A program made the position numbers and the translations under genes. The notes beneath the pieces are model-generated. The model was not told the DNA's origin, made no database searches, and saw nothing but the letters and a program-made list of their open reading frames with translations. 64,000 bases of DNA from Tipula vernalis (lineage: Eukaryota > Arthropoda > Insecta > Diptera > Tipulidae): positions 248,430,764-248,494,763 of the forward strand of contig OY282559.1 of assembly GCA_958295665.1 (NCBI GenBank). Direction: 5' to 3'. Below are positions 21,816 through 32,537 of the stretch, one piece after another (the stretch's first letter is position 1; each line of letters starts with the position of its first letter).

Positions 21816-23258
21816 TTATTTCAAAACTACACCAGAGCTACTAGTGTTCGAAAACTGTCACAAATTAAAAATAGTTTATTTCTATAATATTCTATATTTA
21901 CCTATTTGCATTTCTAAAAATGGCCCATCTGTATATTCAGTAAACTCATTCAAAAAATATTCATTTCAACTAAAACTGCAAATTGTATGCATAACTACAG
22001 TTTTTCAAATTGATTTTAAAATAGCATTTTGAATTTTTTTTTTTTTTTTTTAAAAGTGTATTTTCATTTTCAACAAATCCAAAAATACAACAAAATTTTT
22101 ATTTTCGACAATTCTATTCTTAAACATCATACACACGCACATACGTTACACATTAGAAATTGGACTATATTTAAATCGGCATTTTTGACGACTTTATGTT
22201 ATCTTCTTTTATACTCACCTTGGTCGTAAAATCGGAGAAATTTTTTTAACATTTTTTTTTTTTGTAAAAGAACAGTTGGAAGTACAACATTGTAGGTGAA
22301 ACATTAAATATTTTATCTTAGCCGCAACGATGTCAGATGCAAACAAATCTAAAAATTTCATATCGATCTAGAATTAAAGAGTAATTAAAGTATACCTACG
22401 ATTCTATTTAGAAAATAAATAATTAACAAATTAAAGAAAAAAATTTAAAACAAAAAAATTTATAATTAAAATTTACATATTTTAGTTTCATGCGTAGGTG
22501 TGAAAATATTCTTGGTGTTCAATTAAATTCGATGAAGTCATGTTATCGTTCGAATAAACAATAAAGGTGAATAAGCGTACATGAATGTGTTGATAGATAT
22601 GTGGATATCCCAGACATGAAGTCTTCAAGCAGTGCCGAGTTGATTAATTTTCTTTTATTTCTTTATGGTACTTGAAAACTACAATATTTTCTGATTTATA
22701 AAACATTGTTCAATTAATATTCAATTTGTGTGTCTGGATTTTCAATTCGATGCGAACAATTAAAGCAAGTTCATTACAGTGGTTATGATTTTACAATTTT
22801 TTTGTTTATAAATTGATGACCCGAATATTTATCTTTCTAGCCTAACACCAATTATGCCTCTAACATTAATTGCTTTTCTACGTTATGTAGAAAAAGTCTG
22901 ATTCCGGAAGGTTGTAAAAGGAAAACTAAACTCCACGAAACTTCATTTACCATCTATTACAATATAAAGGACAAATCAGGGCTTTAGGACATTTTTTGAA
23001 AACAAACGTTCGAAATACTTAAACATTTGATCATTCATCGAAAAATTATTAAGAATGATAACCTTGATCTAGTTTTCCTGAGGCTTCTAAAAGCCAAAAA
23101 CCGTACTTTTGTGTGCTGAATCCGAATCTAATGACAGAATTTCCCTTTTGTTATCTTAATTTTTTTTTTAAATTAATTTTTAACACAACAACTTTTAATC
23201 TTTGAAATTGATCCGGATTACACCCTACACAGATTCTGTCGACTACTGTACTTTTGTA
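21816..23258. other. No recognised gene between the two Copia elements
   Basis: AT-rich sequence with a T-run at about 22030-22050 and scattered short frames without motifs. I see no TIRs, LTR ends or tandem repeats. Confidence 0.4.
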
Positions 23259-23381
23259 TCAAATTGTTATCCCACTCATCCTAATAAATTGAAACATTTC
23301 CTTATTGATATGTATGTATTCGTTAAGTAATGTAACGCTTGTTAAAATTATCATTGTACTAACACACATATATATATACTC

Positions 23382-23382
<1 letters not shown>

Positions 23383-23434
<52 letters not shown>

Positions 23435-23435
23435 G

Positions 23436-23485
<50 letters not shown>

Positions 23486-23490
23486 CACAA
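23383..23490. repeat. (TA)n microsatellite with perfect palindrome
   Basis: (TA)24 at 23383-23430 is followed by TTGTGTAA, (TA)22 and TTACACAA, so 23431-23490 is a perfect 60-bp palindrome able to form a cruciform. It directly abuts the broken end of the second Copia coding region. Confidence 0.95.
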
Positions 23491-24485
23491 GGTTCACAAA
23501 ACTTGTCATCGATGTTCACCTTAAGTTTGTCCCATCCAATCGCCATGTTTTGATTCACCATATTTTTCATGTCGCTGACATTTAAATGTGCCAGACGAAA
23601 ATGCCACAAATTCTGCGATGTCTTATTTAATTGTTCCACTCCAGCAATCCCCGCAAACACACTTCGTTCAACATAAAAAATTGTCTGGTATAGCTGACCA
23701 TTAAGGCGGGCAGCGAACATATTTTTACCATTCTTCGAAATAAATGCAACATCACCATTAAATGTGATTTTGTAACCTTTGTCAGTCAATTGACGAATTG
23801 ACAGCAAATTGCATTTAAGATTCTCAACAAATAAAACGTTTTGAATCGTTTTCGTTAAATTATCATCATTGAAAAATGTCTTTATAGAAATATCACCTTT
23901 TTGCTTTGCCACTAATGATGCGCCATTGTTAATGATATGATGTGTTGCGCCCGAATCAAGAACAAAGTTTATCTCTTCAAAGCCATCACTGCCATTCTTT
24001 GATGTTTTGGCACCTATGCAACATGACGCAACATCATCGTTATTCCCAACTGACTCACTAATGACATCCTGTTGTTCACAAAGCAAAAACTCTGGATTGT
24101 CATCTTTCTCAGCACAATTTGCACCGACACTTTTCTTATTGTACACAACATTTTTCTTTGACAATTTTACCCTGCAATTTACTTTTATATGCCCTGGCTT
24201 TTTACATCTGTGACAAATAACCTTTGAACGATCTGCTTGCATTGCCATCGAATCACTTGATCTACCGCTACGTCCATTTCCACACGCAGCACGCTTTCCA
24301 CACTCGTCCAATAGACGACTTTTAACAAATTCGATTGTTATCTTTGTTGTATCCATTGTTTCCAGCGCTGTAACCAAGCCATCGAAACTTTTTGGCAATG
24401 TTAAAATCAGATGACAGACAACGTCAAGTTCTTCCAATGTGGCGCCAATTGACTTCAGTTCACGCACAGGATGATCGAATTGCAA
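23490..24485 (-). pseudogene. Copia 2 gag C-terminus, protease, integrase start
   Basis: In reading order, the end of the gag domain (TLPKSFDGLVTALET) comes first, then a CCHC knuckle CHRCKKPGHIKVNC (near 24190-24220) and the protease motif LDSGATHH (near 23945). Next is the pre-integrase block with LWHFRLAHL and CEPC, the HHCC zinc site. The frame runs on for about 75 codons into the TA repeat and a Tyr/Ile-rich tail. The tail is microsatellite read-through, and the true protein is truncated at the CEPC motif. The gag and protease segment itself has no internal stop. Confidence 0.85.
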
Positions 24486-24518
24486 AAAATATTCGTTGAT
24501 GTCGTCACCATCTTTGTA

Positions 24519-24887
24519 TCACATTGTCAATAGCTGTTTTCGCAACAACAACTGACCGGCAACACTTTTGCGCTCAAACACACCAATTAATGTATCGTAT
24601 ATTTCCTTCGCGAACTGTTTGTCTTTAATATACTCCAGTTGAGAATCACCAATACATTGCACCAAAATTGATTTGCACTTTTTCTCATCACATATCAACG
24701 TGTCTCTGATCCTCTCACTTTTAACCTCATCTTTCGCATCAACTGGAACATCTCTTAATAACGTGTCCAATGAACTCGTTAAAAACTTTTCTAGACTCTT
24801 TTCTTCTAGTAATGTTTTGACTCGAAATTTCCAATTCGAGAAATTCGAACCATCAAATGGTTTTACTTTTTGCATGTTTGATTCCAT
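24519..24887 (-). pseudogene. Copia 2 gag N-terminus
   Basis: An ATG-initiated frame of about 122 codons begins MESNMQKVKPFDGSNFSNWK, the usual start of Copia gag (UBN2/DUF4219-type), and includes LLEEKSLEKFL and VQCIGDSQLEYI. It is separated from the downstream gag frame by a frame break near 24500, so gag-pol is interrupted there. The start lies about 200 bp inside the primer site, as expected. Confidence 0.85.
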
Positions 24888-25083
24888 ACTTCTTCAACTT
24901 GCCCAATATTATGAAATTAATTTAAAAAAAAATAAAATGTTCAAAACACGAGGCAACCGATGAACCAAACAAAAACTATTTCACAATACACGAAAAACCA
25001 CGCGCTTAACCTTCAACGTTTTAGTTTATGCGTACGATTTTTAGAATTAAAAAAAACTATTTAAAACTATTATTTAATCACTA

Positions 25084-25097
25084 CTGGGCCCATAACC
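25084..25097 (-). other. Copia 2 primer binding site
   Basis: GGTTATGGGCCCAG on the minus strand, the same initiator-Met half-tRNA site as in the first Copia element. It marks the boundary of the 5' LTR on its right. Confidence 0.8.
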
Positions 25098-25301
25098 TAT
25101 TAAAATGGTTAAAGAAATAAAACACGTGGTATTAAAATGTTTAAAGAAAATAAAATACGTTTATGCAAGATTAAAATATTTCTTTTTAATGTTCTCAGTA
25201 TGAAGGATCGTTTACAACTAACCACAAAACAATTAAAGAAGAATTATAATATGGTCGCATTCATATTGCTTATTGGGTAACCGACAAATTACATATTCTG
25301 T

Positions 25302-25302
<1 letters not shown>

Positions 25303-25382
<80 letters not shown>
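25303..25382. repeat. (TA)40 microsatellite
   Basis: About 80 bp of uninterrupted TA dinucleotide, ending in AAATATACATATAT. It lies just outside the presumed Copia 2 LTR. Confidence 0.95.
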
Positions 25383-25386
<4 letters not shown>

Positions 25387-25459
25387 TACATATATTGTTT
25401 ATGTAAATTGTATTTGAATAAAAGTTTGGCAGTCGTGCTGTAACATCCGATCCGACTTA

Positions 25460-25881
25460 TCACTTATAAAGGAAAGAACCACCCTCATTCATTAAATCAC
25501 TTAGATTTCTTGCATTCCGTAGGATGTTGAACTTAGATCTACATTGGCTGTATCTGGGACATGCCAATATGAGACGTTCAACATCCTCCACACATCCATA
25601 CAACTCACAATCTTTGCCCTCACTCAAATAGCATTTCCAGAAGCATTCCTTCCAGTTTTCGTGGTTCAACCTGATTCTCTCAACCATTCGTTCAATATTC
25701 GCGTAACTCTTATGAGCTCCTTAAAGAGAGGAATTCTCAAAGAAGTACCACGGAGCACTCTGTACATCATTTCTTTCGTTAGGCTTTTCTCGTTAAATTC
25801 ACTCTCCCATTTTCTCATTTTAGCATTCGAGGTACAATCTCTTACATCCTTCCTTCCGTACTCCTGAACCATGTCGTTCAA
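25460..25881 (-). pseudogene. Non-LTR retrotransposon 3' fragment
   Basis: Two overlapping minus-strand frames (25881-25666 and 25687-25460) resemble the C-terminal tail of Jockey/R1-type LINE ORF2. The phrase RIRLNHENW is followed by a Cys-containing segment and ILACPRYSQCRSKF, a form of the usual C...E-H...CP-x-Y...R zinc-like end. No RT catalytic box is present, so this is only a 3' fragment. It abuts the Gypsy fragment on its right. Confidence 0.55.
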
Positions 25882-26449
25882 TGTATCCTTTTAAGCTAAC
25901 ATTATACCCTTCGATCTTCGAGCTACTAGGCATAAAGCCTTCTATTTCTAAAGATTTAAGAATAATGGCTCAAAATTGTATACCATGTCAAAAATCCAAG
26001 ATTTACCATCCAAGAAATCCAAGGTTCACAAAAATACATCTTGACATTATTGCTCTACTTCCAATTTCCGGTAACAACCATTATTGTGTGACGTTAATTG
26101 ATCGATTTTCGCGATGGGCTGATGCAGTTCCGGTGCCTGATATGACTGCGGCCACAGTCGCATTTGCCAGTTTAATCAACGTAGATAGCTAGATTCGGCG
26201 TACTAGAGTTTATTGTTACGGACCAGAGAGCTCAGTTTGAAACTCAATTATTTTTGGAATTAACTAAATTACTTGGTTTCCAGCACCGACGCACTACGAG
26301 TTATAACCCGAAAAGCAATAGCATGACCGAAAGATGGCATTGCACCATCAAAGCTGCCATCATTAGTCATAACCACCCAGACTGGGTCAACATGTTACCA
26401 TTGATTATCGGGCTGCGGACGTCATTCAGCGATTAGCTACACGCCACAC
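25881..26449 (+). pseudogene. Ty3/Gypsy integrase, first part
   Basis: The zinc-site end reads CIPCQKSK. The catalytic core follows with IHLDIIALLP (first Asp), a decayed second Asp block near 26220, HRRTTSYNP, and MTERWHCTIKAAI holding the catalytic Glu. The frame breaks near 26190 and 26434. At 26450 the gene is cut by an insertion and resumes at 30146, where the expected next residues (PEELVY) are found. The upstream half of pol is missing, because the fragment starts at the LINE junction. Confidence 0.85.
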
Positions 26450-26815
26450 CAGGGGTGCGATTCTGGTTCAGAGATAAAATGAAATGATAAATTTGAATCG
26501 GTGTAAACAAAGCAAAAAGGAAAATTCATTATTTTTCGTATTATGCCTACTTTGAAATTTAAATGTTTGAATTTTATCAAGAAGTAAAGCAAAGGTTGCT
26601 AGGTTTACAAGAGTAATAAAAGCTGTATTTGCTATACTTACACCATTCAATATTTGATCGGTAATTTTAGACATTGTTTTTAGAAATCGATTTACGACAC
26701 CTTATCTCCATACTAATGTTATACCAAAAATGATACATATAGAGACATACAACGCATCAGTGAAAAATAGTTGATAAAATCTTATTAGAGTTATTTATAC
26801 TGATACCCACTTATT

Positions 26816-27049
26816 CTGCCGTGCTAAGAAAAAAAGTCACATTTTCGTTTTTGAAGTTTTGAGTAATTTCAATTTTTTTATTTTTGTTTACCATATGTCT
26901 TAATATGAAACTTAACTATTAAATAACGTGATTTTATAGCATTTGAAGAAAGATATTCGGTTGTTTTAAAAAGTAGAAAAAGTGGTATTTGTTTACAGAA
27001 TCCAAATATCGACTTTTGGCGTTTGTCACTTTTTTTCTTAGCACGGCAG
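26816..27049. mobile_element. 234-bp MITE with 27-bp TIRs
   Basis: The ends CTGCCGTGCTAAGAAAAAAA and the matching inverted sequence at 27023-27049 form near-perfect 27-bp inverted repeats (one mismatch). TA occurs close to both borders (26812-26813 and 27050-27051), which suits a Tc1/mariner-type parent. There is no coding capacity. Confidence 0.7.
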
Positions 27050-27339
27050 TACTGTGCTAGTGCAAACACGCAGTATGTTCTCTTTTCAGAACTATGCGTA
27101 AATTCAATAATCATAATCATATTTTTTCTTGTGTTGTTCGATTATTGGTAGTGGACACTAAATTCGATCTAAATTACGCAACCCGATACTTTGGAATTTC
27201 TTATTCAAATTCTTGATCAATGCGTAAAACTGTTGATCTAAACAGCAATTTTATATATTTACAAAGACATTGCCTCAAAATCTGTATCAGTCAGTATACG
27301 TAATTGTCGAAACCAATTTAAGTTCTGATATACATATAT

Positions 27340-28920
27340 TGTTCTGAGTATTTCCCGGCAGATTACATTGTGAACAGGTGTGATCGGTCGCCACTAACCA
27401 GTGTCAAAACAAGTGGGGAGGTATGCTGATCGCTGTTCATTTGTCTATTGTAAGTGTAGCTGTTGACAGTGATCCAACAAATTTAGGTCTTATTTTAAAT
27501 CGGCTTACTGGGATTCGGGCTTTTCGTTGGCGGACATGAACATTAACCGTGATGTGCAAATATTCTATGACATTTTATTCAATGGCTTCAACAGGTATGT
27601 CCTAATTTCTGTTGGAAAGGTTAATCTTAACAATCCTCTGCGGTTTAACAACGACCTAATAAATCTTCGAAATCGTAAAAAAAAAGTTATATCGAAGGTG
27701 GAAGTTCTCCAAGGGTGCTGATAATAGACTATCATTTTTATGTTTACTGAAACAGTTTGATTGTTTACATTGTACTGCATACAAGAATTTTATTGCTACG
27801 GTTCAAAATAATATGGGTAAATAATGAAAATATTTATAAACGTACTGATATTGTTGAAGATGAAGACAATTGTACCAACACGCTTGTATATCCCTCTCCA
27901 GATGATATCATTAAATCCCTTCATCTTTTTAAGGATGGATGTGGCCCAGACGGTATTTTTTCAAATTTTCTTAAACAATACTGTAATGAAATGGCTCGGC
28001 TTTCTCTCACCTGGAAATCGTCTCATATTCTACCGGTGTTTAAATCAGGAAATAGAAGTGAAGTATCTAACTACAGAGGTAGTTCATTATTGTCGGGAAT
28101 TCCTAAATTGTTTGAGTCGATTGTTTGTGATTATATGTTTTTCGGTCTTAAGTCGCTTATAGTAGATGAACAGCAAGGTTTTTTTTCCCCGAGGAGGTTC
28201 TTCTTTATTAAACTTAGTAGAATTTAGTAGAAACGTGCAGCAGAGGTGATTGAAGGCAAAGCTCAACTTGATGTTATTTATACCGACTTCGTTAAGGCGT
28301 TTGACTTCCGGAAAAATAAAATTACTTGGTATTAATGATAATTTGATCAAATGGCTTGAGTCATATCTTCCTGGGCGGATATAATGTGTAAAAATTAACA
28401 ATAGTTTGTCTGATACAATTTATGTGCATTCTGGGATACCTCAGGGCTCGGATCTCGATTAATAGAGTAAAATATTTTACTCTATTCGAAATCTAACAAA
28501 AGAGAAGTTACAAAAGGAATTAGATGCGGTTAATGTTTGGTGTAAGAATAATTTGTTATATTTAAATGTAACAAAGTGCAAAATGATGAGTTTTACACTT
28601 TTAACATCGCATCTTATTTATGATTACAATATTGCGAAAAATAATTTGGCCCGAGTAAATGAAATAAAGAACCTTAGAGTTATATTTGTATCTTATCATT
28701 TAATCGTCTACCTTATAATTTAATCGTCATTTCGACTTGATCTGTTCTAAAGCCAAATCTACGTTAGAATTCCTAAAACGTACCATGAAAGAGTTTAGTG
28801 ATCCCAGAATTTTTGTTTGCCTGCATCAATTTTTTTCGCTCACAGCTCGAATATGCATTATGCTTATGGTGTTCCCGTTACAGGGATCACATAATTAGGA
28901 TTGAGCCAGTAGAAAAATCT
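27340..28920 (+). pseudogene. Non-LTR retrotransposon fragment (Jockey-like)
   Basis: In order: an endonuclease scrap with GGMLIAV near 27420, a linker with LRFNNDLINLRNRKKK near 27640-27690, and then RT with CGPDGIFSNFL, SSHILPVFKSGNRSEVSNYRG and IPKLFE (27940-28110). Further on are IYTDFVKAFD (28285) and SGIPQGSDLD (28430). The tail of the palm/thumb, NVWCKNNLLYLNVTKCK, is near 28530-28580. The YADD box is deleted. Frames change several times, so it is dead. It lies inside the 3.7-kb insertion. Confidence 0.75.
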
Positions 28921-30011
28921 TTCCTAATTTAGTGGGTTTGACAACCGATTACCGCGGTGGGAAAAAATTAGATATCTACTCTCCATATGTTGAAATATGT
29001 AATTCCTTACAAATTTTGCCTTTCGTCTTGAAATTCGTCGTAAACACGTAGAAATGACATGTAATGTAGAAATCTTCGAACTCGCACACCCTTGAAAATA
29101 GATTCTCATAGAACCAATTATGTAAGTGACGAACCTTTGAATTCAATGTCGAAATGTTATAACGAACTGAGTAGTTTTTGTGACTTTATTTTAGTGACTA
29201 AATTGTTTTTGTCCCGATATTCTTCCAATTTTTCAAAAAGCATTTCAGAAGATAAAGATGATAATACCACAGAATAAAGCACAAATACAATTAATCAGCC
29301 AAATACATTTTTGCTCTTACCTTTCATTTTACGTGCCGAACGAGTCTTATTTCTGGAATTTGCGTCCACTTAACGACAATTTAACATTGACGAATCTTAC
29401 CTTCGCCAACCCGACGTGAAAAAATTATGTCGACATTTTTTCAAACAAAAACCTCATTGTGAACTAAGGCCAATAAACCTATACCAGGTTTTATTATTTT
29501 CATTTTGCAAAATCTTTCTTTATAGAAGGTATTTCAGGGTCACTTTTCACTTATTTATTTCAAATAATTAGAATATTTTAAGGCTTTTTAAATTTCCTAG
29601 AGTAGATTTTCCGTTGATTTTGAATTTGCAGTTGCCCAATTATGCAAATTATTCAGATTCTAGAAAAAGAAACTGAGAGATATTCCGTGAAACATCAGGT
29701 TATCGAATCAAACGGGTTAAAATTTAAAATTTTAAAAATAAACGTTTACATGCATACATACATATATCCCAGTGCATACAAAAATTTGGTACATCACTTT
29801 TCTTAAGAACTAATTTATTTGTAAACGTAATTAAATATATTCTACATATTTCAGTAATCATTATTGTATACGTACAAATTTTACCATCGGCGACAAAAAA
29901 ATTTATTGAATCTCTTTCAAATTCGTCATAAATTTATCATTCGTCGCTTACTTGAAATCGCAAAACACCGTCTTTAAGTGTTATACTTTTATCAGATTTC
30001 ATTGCATCGAA
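28921..30011. other. No recognised gene, right part of 3.7-kb insertion
   Basis: AT-rich with short frames (for example about 61 codons at 29092-29277 plus strand), none with a motif I know. If the 3.7-kb insertion ever encoded a protein, its remains should lie here or at 26480-26815. Confidence 0.35.
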
Positions 30012-30025
30012 CCAGAATCGCATCC
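30012..30025 (-). repeat. Extra copy of the insertion's terminal motif
   Basis: CCAGAATCGCATCC, one base different from the true terminus, sits 120 bp inside the right end in the same orientation. It is embedded in a hairpin-capable stretch (ATTGCA ... TGCAAT). It may be a subterminal repeat or the end of a nested relative. Confidence 0.6.
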
Positions 30026-30145
30026 TGGTGCAATAAGACATGCAAAATTTTGTTTTGAGCAATGAAAAAAATTAAAACGGATGACTAGATGGTAATGAAA
30101 AGTTTTTTTATCATTTCAAATTATCACTGAGCCAGAATCGCACCC

Positions 30146-30609
30146 CAGAAGAACTAGTATATGAGTATATGGAGGAGCACTACATGTACCGGGACATTTC
30201 GTAAACCAAACTCTCGATAACAATTCTTAGCAAAATGATTTCGTTCAAAATTTAAAAAAACATTTTGACTTAATTCGACCAACACCAGCTTGAAGGCATA
30301 CAACTAATAAAATTTTTGTGTCTAAAGATGTAATTCCAACACACATGTATTTTTGAGAACAGCAGATGCATTAAGAAAAGCGTTGGAACCCCCTTACACA
30401 GGTCCTTTAAAGGTAATCAAAAGAGATGCGAAAACAATCGACATAGATGATTCTTCAACGGACATTCAGGAGTACGGACTCAGGATTGACACAAAACAGA
30501 TTCAACTCAAAAAGTCTCTTTGAATTTCGACATTAAAATTCCTCCTTTAGGACAAACAACAGTAATTAGAACGGGAAGAATCATAAAGACGCCAGTCAGA
30601 TTTAGATAA
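30146..30609 (+). pseudogene. Ty3/Gypsy integrase, second part
   Basis: It continues the split integrase at CAG with PEELVY, then a leucine/histidine segment ending IRPTPA, then RTADALRKALEPPYTGPLKV (the usual integrase C-terminal SH3-like block) and the basic tail TGRIIKTPVRFR before TAA at 30607-30609. Stops and frame changes occur at about 30230, 30290 and 30350. It belongs to the same gene as 25881-26449. Confidence 0.8.
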
Positions 30610-30890
30610 TTTAACAACATAATACCATCACAGTTCAAATGAACATTAAAATACGGATCAATACAGAAAATCACAATCTCATACACAGAGTAGAGCACAT
30701 ATATAACACATATAACCACACGATAGTGAATTATTTCCTAAAACATTCCTAAATTTTAAAAACATTTTAGTGTATTAGTAAACCAATCAATTAATTGTAA
30801 TCAATAATGGTTTATTGAAACACACAAATGAAAAATTGAATATAAATCAGAAATAATAATACTCTGTTAAATTACACACCGTATTAACTG
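30610..30890. other. Gypsy 3' flank, nothing certain
   Basis: This sequence should contain Gypsy 3' untranslated or LTR sequence, but no second LTR copy is available in the window for comparison. Confidence 0.3.
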
Positions 30891-32537
30891 CAAAACCATG
30901 TCTGGAAATAAAACTATGAACAAAATGTAAACCATGGTCCATTCTTGACATTGCAATTAGTGGAGACCTTCTTTTGGAGCTAAAAGGGTTACATATGAAG
31001 AAAATCACCCAAAGCCTACATTGAACGGCTAACGTTCAATATTTGAATTTACGAAACGATATTCGGTAGTTTGTCCGGAAATGAAACTAATAACAAAATA
31101 TAGATCATGCGCCATTCTTGACTGATGCAAATATTGGGGACATTCTCTTGGAGCTAAGAGGGTTAGATCTGACGCTAATCAGCCCAAGTTTTAATTGAGC
31201 GGTTAACGTTCAATATTTAAATTTACTAAACCATCTTCAGAGCCTTGTCCGGTAATGAAACTAAGAATAAAATATAGACCATGGTCCATTCTTGACTTAT
31301 GCAAATATTGGGGACATTCTCTTGGAGCTATGAGGGTTAGATATGACGGAAATCACCCAAAGTTTAAATTGAACGACTGGCGTTCAATATTTGAATTTAC
31401 TAAACCATTTTCAGTACTTTGAACGGAAATGAAACTGCTAATAAAATATAGACCATGGTCCATTCTTGACTCATGCAAATATTGGGGACATTCTCTTGGA
31501 GCTACGAGTGTTAGATATGACAAAAATCACCCAAGGTTTAAGTTGAACGAGTAACGTTCAATATTTGAATTTACTAAACCATTTTCAGTACCTTGTCCGG
31601 TAATGAAACTGCTAATAGAATATAGACCATGGTCCATTCTTAACTTATGCCAATATTGGGGACATTCTCTTGGAGCTATGAGGGTTTGATATGACAAAAA
31701 TCACCCAAAGTTTAAATTGAACGACTAACGTTCAATATTTGAATTTACTAAACCATCTTCGGTAGTTTGTCCGGAAATGAAACTGCTAATAAAATATAGA
31801 CCATGGTCCATTCCTAACTTATGCAAATATTGGGGACATTCTCTTGGAGCTATGACGGTTAGATATGACAAAAATCACCCAAAGTTTAAATTGAACGGCT
31901 AACGTTCAATATTTGAATTTACTAAACCATTTTCAGTACCTTGTCCGGAAATGAAACTGCTAATAGAATATAGACCATGGTCTATTCTTAGCTTATGCCA
32001 ATATTGGCGACTTTCTCTGGGAGCTATGAGGGTTAGATATGACAAAAATCACCCAAAGTTTAAATTGAACGGCTAACGTTCCAGATTTAAATTCACTAAA
32101 CCATTTTCAGTACCTTGTCCGGAAATGAAACTGCTAATAAAATATAGACCATGGTCCATTCTTGACTTATGCGAATATTGGGGACATTTTCTTGGAGCTA
32201 TGAGGGTTAGATATGACAAAAATCATCCAAAGTTTAAATTGAACGACTAACGTTCAATATTTGAATTTACTAAACCATTTTCAGTACCTTGTCCGGAAAT
32301 GAAACTGCTAATAAAAAATAGACCATGGTCCATTCTTGACTTATGCAAATATTGGGGACATTCTCTTAGAGCTATGAGGGTTAGATATGACAAAAATCAC
32401 CCAAAGTTTAAATTGAACGACTAACCTTCAATATTTGAATTTACTAAACCATTTTCAGTACCTTGTCCGGAAATGAAACTGCTAATAAAATATAGACCAT
32501 GGTCCATTCTTGACTTATGCAAATAGTGGGGACATTC
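30891..32537 (+). repeat. 174-bp satellite array, direct block 1
   Basis: There are about ten monomers. The palindrome core ACCATGGT starts at 30931, then (degenerate) 31104, 31278, 31452, 31626, 31800, 31974, 32148, 32322 and 32496, which is a 174-bp step with at most one base of variation. Each monomer also has TTGAACG...CGTTCAA (7-bp arms), GGGGACATTCTCTTGGAGC and TTGTCCGGAAATGAAAC. It has no coding capacity. Confidence 0.97.

Larger units (their letters stand above)
23490..25300 (-). mobile_element. Second Copia element, truncated
   Basis: It is recognisable from a 5' LTR edge and primer site (25084-25097) through gag, protease and the zinc-binding start of integrase. It then stops at 23490, where the (TA)n palindrome begins. 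Everything downstream (integrase core, RT, RNase H, 3' LTR) is absent. The presumed 5' LTR begins at 25098 with TATTAAAATG, not the usual TG, and runs into a second (TA)n tract at 25303. The family differs from the first Copia, although the primer site is the same. Confidence 0.8.
26450..30148. mobile_element. 3.7-kb insertion with GGGTGCGATTCTGG TIRs, CAG target duplication
   Basis: The insertion begins GGGTGCGATTCTGGTTCAG at 26453 and ends with the inverted form, CCAGAATCGCACCC, at 30145. CAG occurs at 26450-26452 and 30146-30148. Similarity of the ends extends about 40 bp (TGAAATGATAAA and its complement). Removing it with one CAG rejoins the Gypsy integrase reading, which independently confirms both borders. 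A third end-like copy lies at 30012-30025. No transposase was found inside. It holds a small TIR element and a LINE fragment. The superfamily is unknown; 3-bp duplications fit PIF/Harbinger or CACTA groups. Confidence 0.75.

Noticed and set aside
23305..23553. Tyr/Ile-repeat open frames
   Set aside because: Translation of the (TA)n microsatellite on either strand, not a gene.
25233..25463. Another Tyr/Ile-repeat open frame
   Set aside because: Read-through of (TA)40.
26450..26480. GGTGCGATTCTGGTTCAG as a Pol III B-box
   Set aside because: Does not match GGTTCGANNCC, there is no A-box upstream, and it is explained by the TIR.
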